64,000 bases of DNA from Galbula dea. Taxonomy: Eukaryota > Chordata > Aves > Piciformes > Galbulidae. A model generated the notes under the pieces. It was given only the letters and a program-made list of their open reading frames with translations, did not search any database and had not been told where the DNA came from. Shown piece after piece: positions 25,238-36,879 of this stretch. A program made the translations under genes and the position numbers. The stretch's first letter is position 1. Each line of letters starts with the position of its first letter. The stretch spans positions 186,001 through 250,000 of the forward strand of contig VWZX01009070.1 of assembly GCA_013399015.1 (NCBI GenBank). The letters run 5' to 3'.

Positions 25238-25526
25238 TTTAAGGGGTGAATGTCGTGAGAGTGAGGCTAGTCTTTTTTTCGGTGGTGCCCAGTGACAGGA
25301 CAAGAGGTAATGGGCACGAAATGGAACATAGGAAGTCCCACCCAAACACAAGGAGGAACTTCTTTACTTTGAGGGTGGTGGAGCATTGTACCAGGCTACC
25401 CAAAGAGGTGGAGGAGTCTCTGTCTCTAGAGAAATTCCAAACCCACTTGGATGCCATCCTTTGCAACATGCTCTAGGTGAACCTGCTCTGGCAGGGGGAT
25501 TGGACTAGATGATCTCCAGAGGTCCC
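25238..25526 (+). repeat. Second copy of the exact 289-bp duplication
   Basis: Identical to 24948-25236. After this copy the CR1 continues into its normal 3' terminus ('ttccaaaccctaatattctg'), whereas the first copy stops at the N. Removing one copy restores normal CR1 colinearity. Confidence 0.95.
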
Positions 25527-25558
25527 TTCCAAACCCTAATATTCTGTGATTCTGTGAT

Positions 25559-28154
25559 TTTAGCTGTGAAATAGATTTTTCTGGATTGCAAATCTCAAGC
25601 TTTACAATTCACTTTATATTTCTACAGCTGTACATTAAAGGATGATTTCTCGATGAACTGTACTGCAAAAGAGTAATAGATACTATCTTTTCATTACCCA
25701 CTTTGTATGTTAATAGGAACTAATTTCTGCAAATATATGGAGATACATTTGAATACTGAATAAAATTTTATTTACTGTGTTGCTATTCATGTTCCATTTA
25801 GTATTATTCTTTTCTAATTTTACTATGATCAAAGAAGTGTTACAGAAAATTCTTATACTAGGATATTATTTGCATTCATTTTACTATAGATATTTAACAA
25901 AACATTAAACATCATCACAAATTGTAAGCATTGTACAGAAGCGAAAGAGACCGGAATGATTGCATTTTCACTAACAATATGCAAACTGTGTTTAAATTCA
26001 ATTTTATATGGTTAATTCTCCGTCATCTGAAGTATAGCCATAGAGTGAAATTAACCTGATAATACTTAAACTGGTGAACACATTGTGGTTACGAGTCTAG
26101 TGTGGCTGATTATGAGTTGATATTTGCAATCCTTCTTAAACACAACCTACACCAAGGAGAATTGCTCAGATGTCTCCACAGTGTATCTTCCAAGAAGAGA
26201 TCTCCATGTTGGCACAAGGATGAACCCAGTCTAACATTACTACTGTGTTGCTCTCAAGATAATCCATGTAAGTAGAGGAGACCACAGTGCAAAAACTTTT
26301 ACTGAAATTTTCAGTCTTCAGGTAATGTTGTAAGGAGCGTTTTGGTCCAGCAGGATTTAATAACTTGACCCTTATTCAATGCAAAACAAGTAAAAGAGAT
26401 TGCAAGCCCAAGGGTAACCAGAAATGTTACAGCTGCATTTTCATAGCCCTATTACTAAGCTAATATACAGCCAGATCAATATCTTTATTTCTTTGAAACA
26501 GTTAATAAGATGCACTTCTCACAAATGATTAGATTATCACAAAGAGTGAAAGCATCGACTGAGGTAGAAATTATTAATAATAGTAATAGAAAAAATAGTA
26601 AAATTAAAACCTGAAAGTAGAATAAAACAATTTAAAAATAGCTATTGTTTTGCAATGTACAGAAATCTATCATCTCCTTTGATGAGTCACGTGGTCTAGG
26701 AGTTGTGAATTGACTCTCCACTGAGCTTGTATCCAGCATGACCTGTGAATTCCAGGAGACTTCAGGTAGGCTTAAAATAAACAAGAGAGAGGTCAGATAG
26801 ATGATCAGTTTGTCCTTCAGGTAGTGTCATTCATTTCCCATTGAAAGTAAAATGACCCCTCTGTTTGATAGGAATCTAAATTCAGAGCTGTTAGTAGGTT
26901 GAAATTTTGAGTTCTGAAGTTAGAACACAGTGGGAGCAGCAGATTTATTCATTATCTCCAACCATAAAACAGCAAGAAGAGTGTCTTCCTCTGAATTGAA
27001 CACCTTATACTACAGGAAAGACACAAATTGCTTTTTCTCCATATTTAAATGAACTATGTAGAATATGTAGTTATGAGCAAAAGAAAATAGCAAATATTTT
27101 GAAATCACTATCAGAATGACTTTTAACAAAACCTAGCGCATAACGTGTAGGAACAAATGTTAAATGTCATTTGTTAGTGAGGTCTAGCTATGAAAGCCTA
27201 AGCACAGAAAACTTTACTGATTCTATCTTGCTAAAAATAATAGCTTCCAAATTATATGTTTCTCCAATCTGTGTTGCATTGTAAAAGCATCCTGATTATT
27301 TATATTTTGTTATAATGGATAATAATGGATTGCTGGCAAATTCTTGACTTAATGGTCTTTAAAATATCATTGAATTGAAGACACATTAAAGGAAAATAAT
27401 TACAGATGTAAAATGTTATGGTGTTATTATGTAATTATGAATGTTGAGTGTTCAAAGAAACATTAAAAGCATCAAAACAAAACAATCTTATTTTCCAAGA
27501 AATAAAAAGAAATTTTTAAAAAAAGAAATTAGGGGGTTTTTTTGGTTGGTGGGTTTTGGAGGGTTTCTTTTTGGTAGTACTGACAGTGAAATAATATACT
27601 GCGTATTTCCAGAATAATAGATTTTTTAACCAGGTAACCCTCTGATAACCACCTTATACATGACATACACCATTCAGAGTAAAGGATGAGCTATTAATTT
27701 CATTTTCTATGTTGTTTTTACTCCACAGTGGACAAAAGTAAAATGTAACTAACATTTTAAATATATGTCTTTCAACCACAGGTGCATGGCTTATTCATGT
27801 ATGAGCAACATTTTTTACTTCAAATCTGGGGTTCTAGATGCTATTGTGACAGTACAGTTGCTATTGTGGCTAAATTCCAAATGATTTCTACTCTACATAT
27901 CATTATTTTCCTTTTAGCAGTAGCTAAATATAGTAATTATTTTGAATAAGGCTAAAGAAACAAGAAGAGTTTCTGTAAGGAAGACTGGTGTAAACATGGT
28001 CTTTTGCTCCCAGAATGGGGTGCTTGGTTGTACAGGATACAGGAAAGGGAATAAGAGAGGTTACAGTTGGCTTTCTGGGCTATATAAACACATTGCCACC
28101 GTACATTCTGTTTTTCATACCCTAATACCTTCCAGTCTTTCTCTGTAGGGTTTC
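25559..28154. other. AT-rich unique sequence, no gene seen
   Basis: About 2.6 kb of AT-rich DNA. A G/T tract lies at 27532-27575. No gene or transposon is recognisable. Confidence 0.6.
27532..27575 (+). repeat. G/T-rich low-complexity tract
   Basis: A G5 run, then T-rich sequence with GG and GGG groups, preceded by an A-rich stretch. Confidence 0.8.
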
Positions 28155-28606
28155 ACTCAATCCAGTCATTGCCCAGCATGTATTTGTGCTTGGAACTGCC
28201 CTCACACAGGTGCAGGACTTTGCACTTGTCCTTGTTGAACTTCATGAGGTTCACACAGACCCACCTCTTTAACCTGTCATGCCTGTCTGGATGACAACTT
28301 TTCATCAAGTGTATAAACTGTAACACTCAGCTTGGTGTCATCTGCAAACTTGCTGAGGGTGACCTCAATCCCACTGTTCAAGTCCCCCACAAAGATGTTA
28401 AACAATACTGATCCCAATATAAATCCTTAAGGAATGCCACTTGTCACTGGTCTCAACTTGGACATTGAGTTTCTGATGTTAACTCTTTAAGTGTGACCCA
28501 CCCAGGCAATTCTTTATCCTCTGAATGGTCCACCCACGAAATCCATGTCACTTTATTTTAGAGACAAGGATTTTGCATTTGAGTGTGTTATATGCTTTGC
28601 ATGTAC
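28155..28606 (-). pseudogene. CR1 reverse transcriptase fragment (minus strand), internal piece only
   Basis: Read on the minus strand this is the middle of CR1 reverse transcriptase. The F-A-D-D-T-K active-site box is intact (plus-strand complement at 28337-28348), preceded by G-I-E-V-T-L-S-K. The P-Q-G motif is broken: its glutamine codon is a stop (complement of 28427-28429). Later parts match the segment encoding M-K-F-N-K-D-K-C-K-V-L-H. Neither the 5' nor the 3' end of CR1 is present, which is unusual because CR1 copies normally keep the 3' end. The fragment was probably cut out by deletion or later rearrangement. It is not functional. Confidence 0.88.
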
Positions 28607-28794
28607 TGCGCTTGTTAGTGTTTTATAGAAACCATTACAGGAAAAAATATTATGTAAAGATGGAAAGAAAAAAGTGCTGTGTTGTCACCTATAGGCAGCA
28701 CCTACCCTTCTCATCAAATCACGTTTTATGCTTTCCTCAAAGCAATTTCCTTACAAAACAGCAGTAATAAAAAATATGGATGCAGTTTAATATC

Positions 28795-29355
28795 TTGCCT
28801 TTGTTTGTCCACATCTAGAATACTAGATGCAGTTTTTGTCTCTTCATCTCAGAAAGAACAATTTGAACTGGAAAATGTTCAGAGAAGAACAAAAAGGATT
28901 TTCAAAGGTAAGCAATAGCATCTGAATATCTGAATATAGTGGGATTCTTCTGCTTCAAAGAAAAAATAAGGATGAATATAGTATAGGTTTGTAAAATCAT
29001 AAATGGCATAAAATCATTGGATAGGGAAATTCGTTGTCTTAGAGGATGCAAGAAGTTAGCAAGATACAGGTGCGCAGCAAATAGAGGAAGTCATTACTCA
29101 TGGCAAGAAGTAAACTTCCTGTCAAAAGATGCAGATACAAAAAAATTATGCAGGTTCAAGGAGCCATTAGAAAAGTACTTAAAGAGAGCTCTGATGAGAA
29201 TTTCTGAATTGATACAATTAATCAGCCTTAGGACTGATTTTCCCTGGAGGTGAAAATTATGTGAAGCAGGAAGAATACTCATCACGATATATATTTGCCT
29301 CATCAGTGTTCTTCCTTAGGCATCTGTTTATGGTTACTGTTTGAGACAAGACACC
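28795..29355 (+). mobile_element. Ancient CR1 copy, highly diverged
   Basis: The order of weak matches is that of an old CR1 subfamily: 'catctagaatactagatgca' (complement of the usual 'ctggaatactgtgt' region), a frame giving E-N-V-Q-R-R-T-K-R-I-F-K-G, then 'aaaatcataaatggcata', a 'gatagggaaattc' block, and a decayed 3' part around 'ggcatctgtttatggttact'. No terminal octamers are seen. It lies about 190 bp from the minus-strand CR1 piece and in opposite sense. Matching is by motif order, so the ends are approximate. Confidence 0.65.
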
Positions 29356-29666
29356 AATTTCTAAAACATTTCCTAAACAGGTAAATCTGCTCTTTTGTTC
29401 CTTTTTCCCAAGTCAGAAATTATATTTTAAACATGCATAAAAAAGTCACATTAAATGGGATAATAGCCATTCTGATAAAGGGAAAAGTGAGTTTTGCAGC
29501 TGCTGATTTATTTTTAATTTTGAGATGAAAATGCCAACAGCCAAAGGTTAATGGAAAAAAGTGTATCTTATATACTTTTTTTTGAGAGAGAATGGCAAAC
29601 CCAAAATCACAAAATTACCCAACTCTAATAAACTTATAAAAACAGTGGTTAAGTGGTCACATTCCT

Positions 29667-29800
29667 GTTTGGTTTTTGATTTTCATTTGGGGGGTGTTTT
29701 TTTGTGGAGTTTTTATTTTTTTTGTTTGGTTGGATTGGGGGGTGGCTTTTTGTGGGGTTTTTATTTTGTTTATTTGGTTGGATTGGTTTGTCTTGTTTTA
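29667..29800 (+). repeat. G/T-rich tract containing a 48-bp tandem duplication
   Basis: The G/T tract contains two similar units 48 bp apart, starting at 29703 ('tgtggagtttttattttttt') and 29751 ('tgtggggtttttattttgtt'), each followed by 'ttggttggattgg'. In one frame this gives a repeated peptide (F-L-W-S-F-Y-F-F-C-L-V-G-L, then F-L-W-G-F-Y-F-V-Y-L-V-G-L), which is a by-product of the DNA repeat and not evidence of a protein. Confidence 0.85.
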
Positions 29801-32800
29801 AATTTTATTTTCCCTTATGCTGGCATTTGCTATCTTAATCTGTATCTAGACTTTAATGTAATTATATACAAAATTAGTCACTGGTGAGTATGTTTATGCA
29901 TTTCATAGCTTTTGGTACAAGAAATTAAGTACTTGTAGGCTTTGCCATAAAGTCATCCTGCATGGAGACCTCTGATATTTGCAGGACTATTCAGCACACA
30001 GGTCTCTGTGGTAGTTTAGCAAATGGTTTATTTTACAATTCAAACTGTTGCTTCTTCTCCTCTTTCTTCATCATGACATGGATTTGGAAGATATTATGAC
30101 CTCTTCTAGAAAACTGGAATACTTTAATGTAGGACAATACCTAGAATCTATGTTGTGTTATGAAGTCATTCATTCAACAACAGTATCATAAAAATATGAG
30201 TTTTCTGCCACAATTGACTTTGAACATCAGTACCCTGCTGATATTAAAAAATCACTAGATAGCATTATAGATTGCTGCAAATAAAGACTCAAACCTTCAA
30301 ATAACCAGAGTACATATATGCTTATATATGCATATATGCTTACCAGTCACATTTGCATGCAGCCTCATGTTTGGACTGTCTATTTTTCACACAGTGGGAG
30401 CTGTACATAATAAAGAGTACACATGTATTTATGCATGCCTTCTTGCAAATACAGAGTTTCTGTTTGCACCCCTTCATGGGATTTGGTCCCAGAGCCACAA
30501 CTGTATTTCAGTTTTCTAAACATCAGGCATTAACTTATTTTTATTTATCAACTATATATCAAGCAAAAAAAAGTATTTAATGGCAGCAATTTTTTTGAAG
30601 CTTATATAATATAAAATGGACACATAATTTGCATGCCAACATTTAGCCCAAAGGAAAATCTCATGGATAAATTATACAGCCCTAGAAATACTAGGATTAT
30701 AATGACAGCAGTGAAATGTTTCTAAGTACAGCAGTATTAACAATGGCCAATTACCACATGGTTATACTACTTAAACACAAAATAAATGCTCTACCACTAT
30801 CAGATTTGAATATTCCAAGGCAGATTACTGGGAATCCAAATGCAGCTCTCAGATAATGTAAGCTATAAAGAACTTTCCTCAGTTGTGATAATTAGGAAAA
30901 AATTAGAGAAAGTTTCAGGAAGTTACGGTGTAGCCATTCACAGAGCTTGTAAAGTGCTAAATCAAAAATACAAGCTAAATCTACCCAGTAGGACTTTCTC
31001 TAATCTATCATATTTTCTGGGAAATCTAAAAAATTGTAAGCTTGATATTGCTGTTTCAGACTCACTAAATGAACAATACAACCCTTTCTTGACTAAGCCC
31101 TGCCTTTCTATTGTCTAGAAGGACTGCAGCTTCACAAGAGATACACATTCAAAAGACTGAATTTACATAATTGCAAGGAATTAAAAGCACTTAAGATGTT
31201 AAAGAAAACCAATACTGCAAAATTGATTATTATTCCTCAATACAACTTCATAACACTGATTATAAATATATGCTTTTCTAGCCATTATTACCTTATGTAA
31301 CCAAAGTAAGTAACTATAATTTTTCCATTCTATTTACGAATGACAGCAAAAAAGGAGATAGATAGAATCACTGTTGTTAGTGCTGTTTTCATACATGTCA
31401 AGATGACACTCACACAAAACCATTCAATTCAAGGTTATAATACCATAGGAAAACACATTCTTCTCTGTAATATCTTAAAGTTCAGATTAAAGTATAAAAT
31501 TGGAAAATTATTCAGGTAAAGAAAAGGAAACATGAGAAAAGTGTTTGTATTCTGATCCTTCCTGTATGAGCTTATTTTGGGGTAGATGTCCACAAAAGGA
31601 AGCAAGAACTGGAATGCTTAGGCTCCACAGTTTGTGGCTTCTGTTATGGCACATTAATATTTTAAATTGTGGGTGTTCAGACAGTGTGAACAAATGTCCA
31701 CACATGACTGGGGGGCAGAAACATAGTAAATATGATAAAATCTGAAACACTTAGATTCAGCAGAAAAGATAGTGGAATTCAGTTGCGTAAATACATGCAG
31801 TTAGCAACCTGTGTACTTCTATCACCTATACAACATGGAAACTTGGCTTTTTCTGGCTTATCTACTGTGCGAACAATAAGCAATATATAAGGATTGTTTT
31901 AATTGCTTATTAAGTAATAAGATTAAATCAAGTGTTTACCCAGAGAAACCTGTATTAATTTAGACTTGTCTATTTGTAATTGCAAGAGTCTAAAGCCAAG
32001 TCTATATTATGAATGACAGAAATATCAATCAGGATACACCCATAACATGCTCATTTTACTTCCAGAATGACTTGTTGAATAGGATATTGTCACCAAGCAT
32101 GTACAACAAAAAAGATGTAGAAGACAAACACACACACAAATTAAAGAAAAAGAAAGTAAAAAAGAAAGAAGAGGAGAGAAGAAAAAGATGAAGGAACGGG
32201 TAGCCCGTGGCACTCTTCCTACACCTTTCTGTAACTCTTCCCTTCCTGTGGAAACTGGTATCAGTATTCTACTAGGAAACCATAAGAGAAAAGTTGTATC
32301 TTCATATAGAAAGTTTTCTTTTCTTTATCATTTGAAAATTGTTAAAAGAACAGAAGAACAGATAGAGGTAGAAACCTACGTAATGTATAGTGAATCTTTA
32401 AAACCTAAGAAGCAGAGTCTAATTATTCAGTGATACTAATATTCTCTAGAATTATAACTACAGGAGAAGAAAAGGAGAAAAATAACACATAGTCAACACA
32501 AGTTAATATGTTTCTAGGAGTCATTTGTATTTCTGGAACATAATCCATGACAAATTCTTTAGCTGTTCTTAATACAATCCTTTAAAAAATTTATATTACT
32601 CTTAATCAAATAATCCTGAATTAAGAAAAAAAAATACAAACAGTGAGCTGACTAATAACATGTATTTAAATTAATTTTTATGTCATTATTCAAATGTAAC
32701 AGTGGAAAACATTTTTTTAATAGAAGTGATTAATATTAAACTTCTTCAAAAGTGGAACTAACTTTGGAATATACACATGCTTTGAGAAAAGATGAATTAA

Positions 32801-32958
32801 AAGCTATTATCTGCTTCCAGAATCCAAGGTCAGAATTGATCAGCTTGAGGAGAGGAAATAGGAAGAATCAAGGAGACAGAGAGAGAAAGATGAATGTTGG
32901 GAAATTTATATTGTACCTGTTAAAGTAATTTAAGCATGATTATGCTTAAACATATATG

Positions 32959-32993
32959 AGAAAACAAACAAACAAAACCAAAACCAAAACCCA
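32959..32993 (-). repeat. A/C-rich tract (G/T-rich on minus strand)
   Basis: Repeated 'aaaac' and 'caaa' units. It is the reverse-complement form of the G/T-rich tracts seen elsewhere, and the clearest one on the minus strand. Confidence 0.75.
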
Positions 32994-34020
32994 GTGCATT
33001 ACACAGTTCTACCACCATAAGAAGTTCTCCACGGAACCTATAAAGATGTGATACAAGTCAATTTCTTATATACCATTACAGAAGCACTGATCCTTGTGAG
33101 TGTTGCATGGGGAGCCTCAGTCTGGCCTTGTTTCCATCCCCAGCAGCAGCTCTTCTGCTTAAAAGTGGCCCCTGAGTATTCTCATTGTAGGAAGGCTACA
33201 AAAGGATGTAAAGGCTGTTCCTTATCTCACAGGAATACTGGTTGATAGATCTGTCCGGCACAAAGCAGCTCTGGAGGCAACAGGAGCTAAGCTAAGTCTG
33301 AATACCAACTAGATGGTGATTCTTGGCGTTGTATTCTAGGATTACGCCTTGGCACTTTTCTACTTTAATTTGTTTGTGGAGACACAGCACTCCCTGTATA
33401 AACAAGTGTTGCAGTTAGGTATGTAAGTTTTCACACTGCTTTCTTCACAGTCCCTTACTAAATAACAGAGGCATCCTTCTACCTACTGAACTGGCTGTCA
33501 CGAATTCACGTTATTTGGCACTTAAGTACTTACATTCTTTTTATAATGAAAGAAGGTCCATGACTCTGTTTTTCAGTGATATTTTCAGCTAATTAATCTA
33601 ATTTGTGGCCATTTCTCTACCAGAATCACCTTTGATTTAATGTAGCTCTTAGGTCAAATTATTATATGTATTGTGATGACTAACTCCCATTCACATCTTT
33701 AAGAGTCTGTTTTTTACATTCTAATTGAGTTTGGAAACTGAAAAGACTGAATTGGTTGATATTCAGGTGAGAAGAGTTAGAGAGATACTAGGAAAGAGGC
33801 AAAGACAGGTAAAGTTTCTAGATTTTTGAATATATCTGTAACTTATATTTGTATCAGCAATGAAAATTCATTCCTGAGCATTCTCCATTTTTCCATCACA
33901 ACTTTCCATGCATTCTTTGGCACTAAATTGTCTTGATATGATGTAATCTTTAGAAGTTGTACAGAAGCTTGAAACAACATGATAATTCTATTACTTTGCT
34001 ATATCATGCAATAGCATGAT

Positions 34021-34469
34021 AGAGAAGGGTCATGAGAATGATCAGAGGACTGGAGCATCTCTCCTATGAGGACAGACTGAGAGAGTTGGGGTTGTTCAGT
34101 CTGGAGAAGAGAAGGCTCAGAGGAGATCTGATTGTGGCGTTCCAGTATCTGAAGGGGGCCTACAAGAAAGCTGGTGAGGGACTTTTTAGGAGGTCAGACA
34201 GTGATAGGACTAGGGGAATGGTTGCAAACTAGAGGAGGGTAGATTTAGATTAGATATTAGGAGGAAGTTCTTCACCATGAGGGTGGTGAGACACTGGAAC
34301 AGGTTTCCCAGAGAGGTTGTGAAAGCCCCATCCCTGGAAGCTTTTAAGACAAGGCTGCATGGGGCTCTGGGCAACCTGATCAAATGGAAGGCGCCCCTGT
34401 CAGGCAGGGGGGTGGCAACTAGATGCTCTTTAAGGTCCCTTCCAACTCTAGCAATTCTATGATTCTATG
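34021..34469 (+). mobile_element. CR1 3' end, well preserved
   Basis: It starts inside the last third of the RT region. The frame 34032-34232 gives M-R-M-I-R-G-L-E-H-L-S-Y-E-D-R-L-R-E-L-G, then F-S-L-E-K-R-R-L-R-G-D-L. The frame 34277-34462 gives the C-terminal R-V-V-R-H-W-N-R-F-P-R-E-V-V segment. A stop after 34232 separates them. The 3' UTR holds 'aactagatgctctttaaggt' and 'cccttccaact', then two octamers to 34469. The 5' end is truncated. It belongs to a different subfamily from the 23895 copy, to judge by its 3' UTR ('ggcaggggggtggcaactag'). Confidence 0.93.
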
Positions 34470-36297
34470 TGCAGGAATACTTAACTTCTGCTCTCTGGAA
34501 CTAGAATCAGATTTCTTTCTTACAAACCACCTGTCATGGAGTGAGCTGCCATGAGAAAGATGAGCCAACACAGTCAATTTTTAGATTAAAATATTGGGAG
34601 TTGACAAAAAATGTGATGGAGTTATATAACCTGGAATTTATTTGACTTGTTGGTACAGAGTCACTCTTTTATTTAGCATTTCTATTAACAATTTTATAAA
34701 AGACACTATGTGCTGAATACCCCTGAGATAGCTCAGCACCTCTGAGTTTTATAAGCCTTTCTTTTTCCTCTCAAGAACATAGAGTCTGAGCCAAATGGCA
34801 AAGGTAACACTGCTGCTGCTTCTAGATCTATGGTTAAAATTAAGAAATCACTAGCCAATAATGTTAACCATAGTGCTTACACAGTGCCTTTTGTGAGTAC
34901 TAGCTCTACCAAAAAAAAAAGAAAAAAAAAAAAGAAAAAAAAAAGGGTTTCTATTCTTCTTTTTAGTGTATAAATTTGGATTAAATCCAGCTTCCATTAA
35001 AACCTCTCAGACATGAAGTACAAATTCTCAAGACTTGATATTGAGCCAAAATAGATGTCTCATCTGTTTCTCACTTGCATTACTCATGTGAGAGTAAAAT
35101 ATCACAGCCAAATGCAAAAAAAAGGTAAGTTTGCCAGAATTCAGAAAACATGCAGCAAATTGTGACAATATGCTGATAGAGAATAATTTCAAGGTTAAAT
35201 GTTCCTCATTGTGAATGTTCTGTTTATATGGTTTTCAGGAAGTTCGGCCTAGTGCTAGGCTTGTAAAACTAAAATAAATTACAAATTTTCACTGAAAATG
35301 TAGTAAAGCTTCATGGATATCCATTTGACAAATGGGGGACAAATGGTGCCTAAGGTGTCCAGCACAGATCTATGCATCTAATTACAGATATCCATTTTCT
35401 GAAAAGTGAATCACATGCTTAAGTACACTGATCTTTTTATTAAGGGTTGTAGGAACTCCTGACAAATGCAAATGTTATTAATGCTAGAAAGCCTCAAATG
35501 ACTTAAAACTGTTGAATATAGTTACAGAGAACAGAATTCACAGATTCCTCTGCTAGTAGACCTGCTGACTGCTCCGCTTCAGTGACACTGGCAATTTGTA
35601 TCTTCTTCCCAGTGTGTTCTGAGACCTAACTTCTATCTCTGCCCCATGAAGCAGATTCAGGGAACTAGAAAAAAAGGTAAAGAACTGTTCAGTGAATGAA
35701 GAGCTTTTGTCTTTCCGTTGTTACAAAAATAAAGAGACCTTGGCTTGCTATATGATCCAAATCATTTGTGTAATCTTCCCATGTGACCCAAAATAGAAAC
35801 AACTACTAATCAAAAATTCCAGTAAGCCAATTGAGCTGACAGTTGGATAGGCTGGTACCAGTTTCTAGGCAAACTATAGAAAGGATGATGTGTGATTTGT
35901 TTAGTAAAGGATTAGACATTTCACTTCATTTTATGGAAAACAAGATTTTTCAGACTGATTGCTTTCTACCTTGAAATTACAGTTAAATGAAGTAAATAGC
36001 ATTATAATTTTGTGGTGTATAACTGTGCCGTTCTGTGGTTTGAAATACTAAAATTATCTAATAAGCATGACATAGAAATAGGAATTAATAGGAAATTATC
36101 ATGAAACAATGATGACCAAATGATGACGATAATTTAGCTTTGTAGAAATGCTGAAAAAAATCAGTGGAATTTATCTTCTTTACCGCTGAAATTTTAAATA
36201 CTTGAATGAAATTACTAGGCCACAACAGCTGAAATTTAAGCCATAGGTATCATGGGAGGAGGAAGACCATACGTGGTAATAACATACTATGCTCTAG
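34470..36297. other. AT-rich unique sequence, no gene seen
   Basis: About 1.8 kb of AT-rich DNA, including the A-rich run at 34911-34944. No gene seen. Confidence 0.6.
34911..34944. repeat. A-rich run with isolated G
   Basis: Three A runs of about ten separated by single G residues. It could be an old poly(A) tail, but no retrogene is recognisable next to it on either side. Confidence 0.85.
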
Positions 36298-36879
36298 TGT
36301 CCTAATTTCAGCTGGGACAGAGTTAATTTTCTTCCTACTAGCTGGTACTGTGCTGTGGTTTAGATTTAGCATGAGAATAATGTTGACAACACACTGATGT
36401 CTTAATTGTCACTAAGTAGTGTTTATCCAAAGTTCTATTTCCCATGTTCTGCCTGTGAGTATGTGCACAAGAAGCCAGGGGGACCACAGAAAGGACAGCT
36501 GACCCAAACTTACCAAAAGGATATTCCATACTACAGGACACTATGCTTATTAAATAAACTGGGGGAGATTTGGCTGAATGGGGCAGATCACTGCTAGGGA
36601 ACTGTCTGGGCATTCATTGGTCAGCAGACAGTGAGCAATTGCATTGTGCATCACTTGTGTTTTCTTGGATTTTATTTCTTTCTGTTTTTTGCTATATTAG
36701 CTTTCATTACTATTACTATTATTATTTTTATTTTGTTTTCTTTTAGTTATTAATCTGTATTTATCTCAATCTATGAGGTTTATTTTTCTGGTCATTCTCC
36801 TCCCCATGCCACTGAGGGAGGAAGAGTGAACAAACAGCTGTGTGGTGCTTTGTTGCCAGCTGGTGTTAAAACCACAACA
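36298..36879 (+). mobile_element. Solo ERV LTR (plus strand), near full length
   Basis: A 582-bp avian ERV LTR starting TG at 36298 ('tgtcctaatttcagctggga') and ending CA at 36879 ('aaaaccacaaca'). U3 carries 'gaataatgttgacaacacac' and 'cagctgacccaaac'. A TATA-like 'tattaaataaact' lies at 36548-36560, followed by 'gagcaattgcattgtgcatc' and a T-rich segment. The bases next to the ends (tctag before, tacag after) could be a decayed 5-bp target duplication but differ at two of five positions. There is no internal retroviral sequence on either side, so it is a solo LTR left by recombination. Confidence 0.85.

Larger units (their letters stand above)
23895..25558 (+). mobile_element. Long CR1 retrotransposon copy, 5'-truncated, degenerate
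   Basis: This is the longest CR1 in the window, running from the first part of the RT domain to the 3' terminus. It opens with the I-F-K-K-G-K-K-E-D-P-G-N-Y-R-P segment and ends with 'gattggactagatgatctcc', 'cttccaaaccctaat' and two octamers to 25558. The length is inflated by an exact 289-bp duplication around the N at 25237, so the real element is probably about 1.37 kb here. Several frameshifts and stops split the coding region, and it is not functional. Confidence 0.95.
29356..34020. other. AT-rich unique sequence, no gene seen
   Basis: About 4.7 kb. It holds a G/T tract (29667-29800), an A/C-rich tract (32959-32993) and a short CA repeat near 32129-32139. A 92-codon plus frame at 30840-31118 and a basic frame at 32009-32433 are in A-rich DNA and have no recognisable domain. 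Confidence 0.55.

Noticed and set aside
24948..25526. True recent segmental or tandem duplication
   Set aside because: Exact identity and an N exactly at the joint fit an unmerged contig overlap better.
26780..26840. Possible CR1 tail ('ggtcagatagatgatcag')
   Set aside because: Only one short block matches. The following text lacks the 'ccttccaac' or 'ggcctta' block and the octamers.
29561..29887. 108-codon frame with a repeated hydrophobic peptide
   Set aside because: The peptide repeat is produced by the G/T tract and its 48-bp duplication. There is no evidence of a membrane protein gene.
34911..34944. A-rich run as the tail of a processed retrogene
   Set aside because: No coding-like sequence or target duplication is recognisable on either side.
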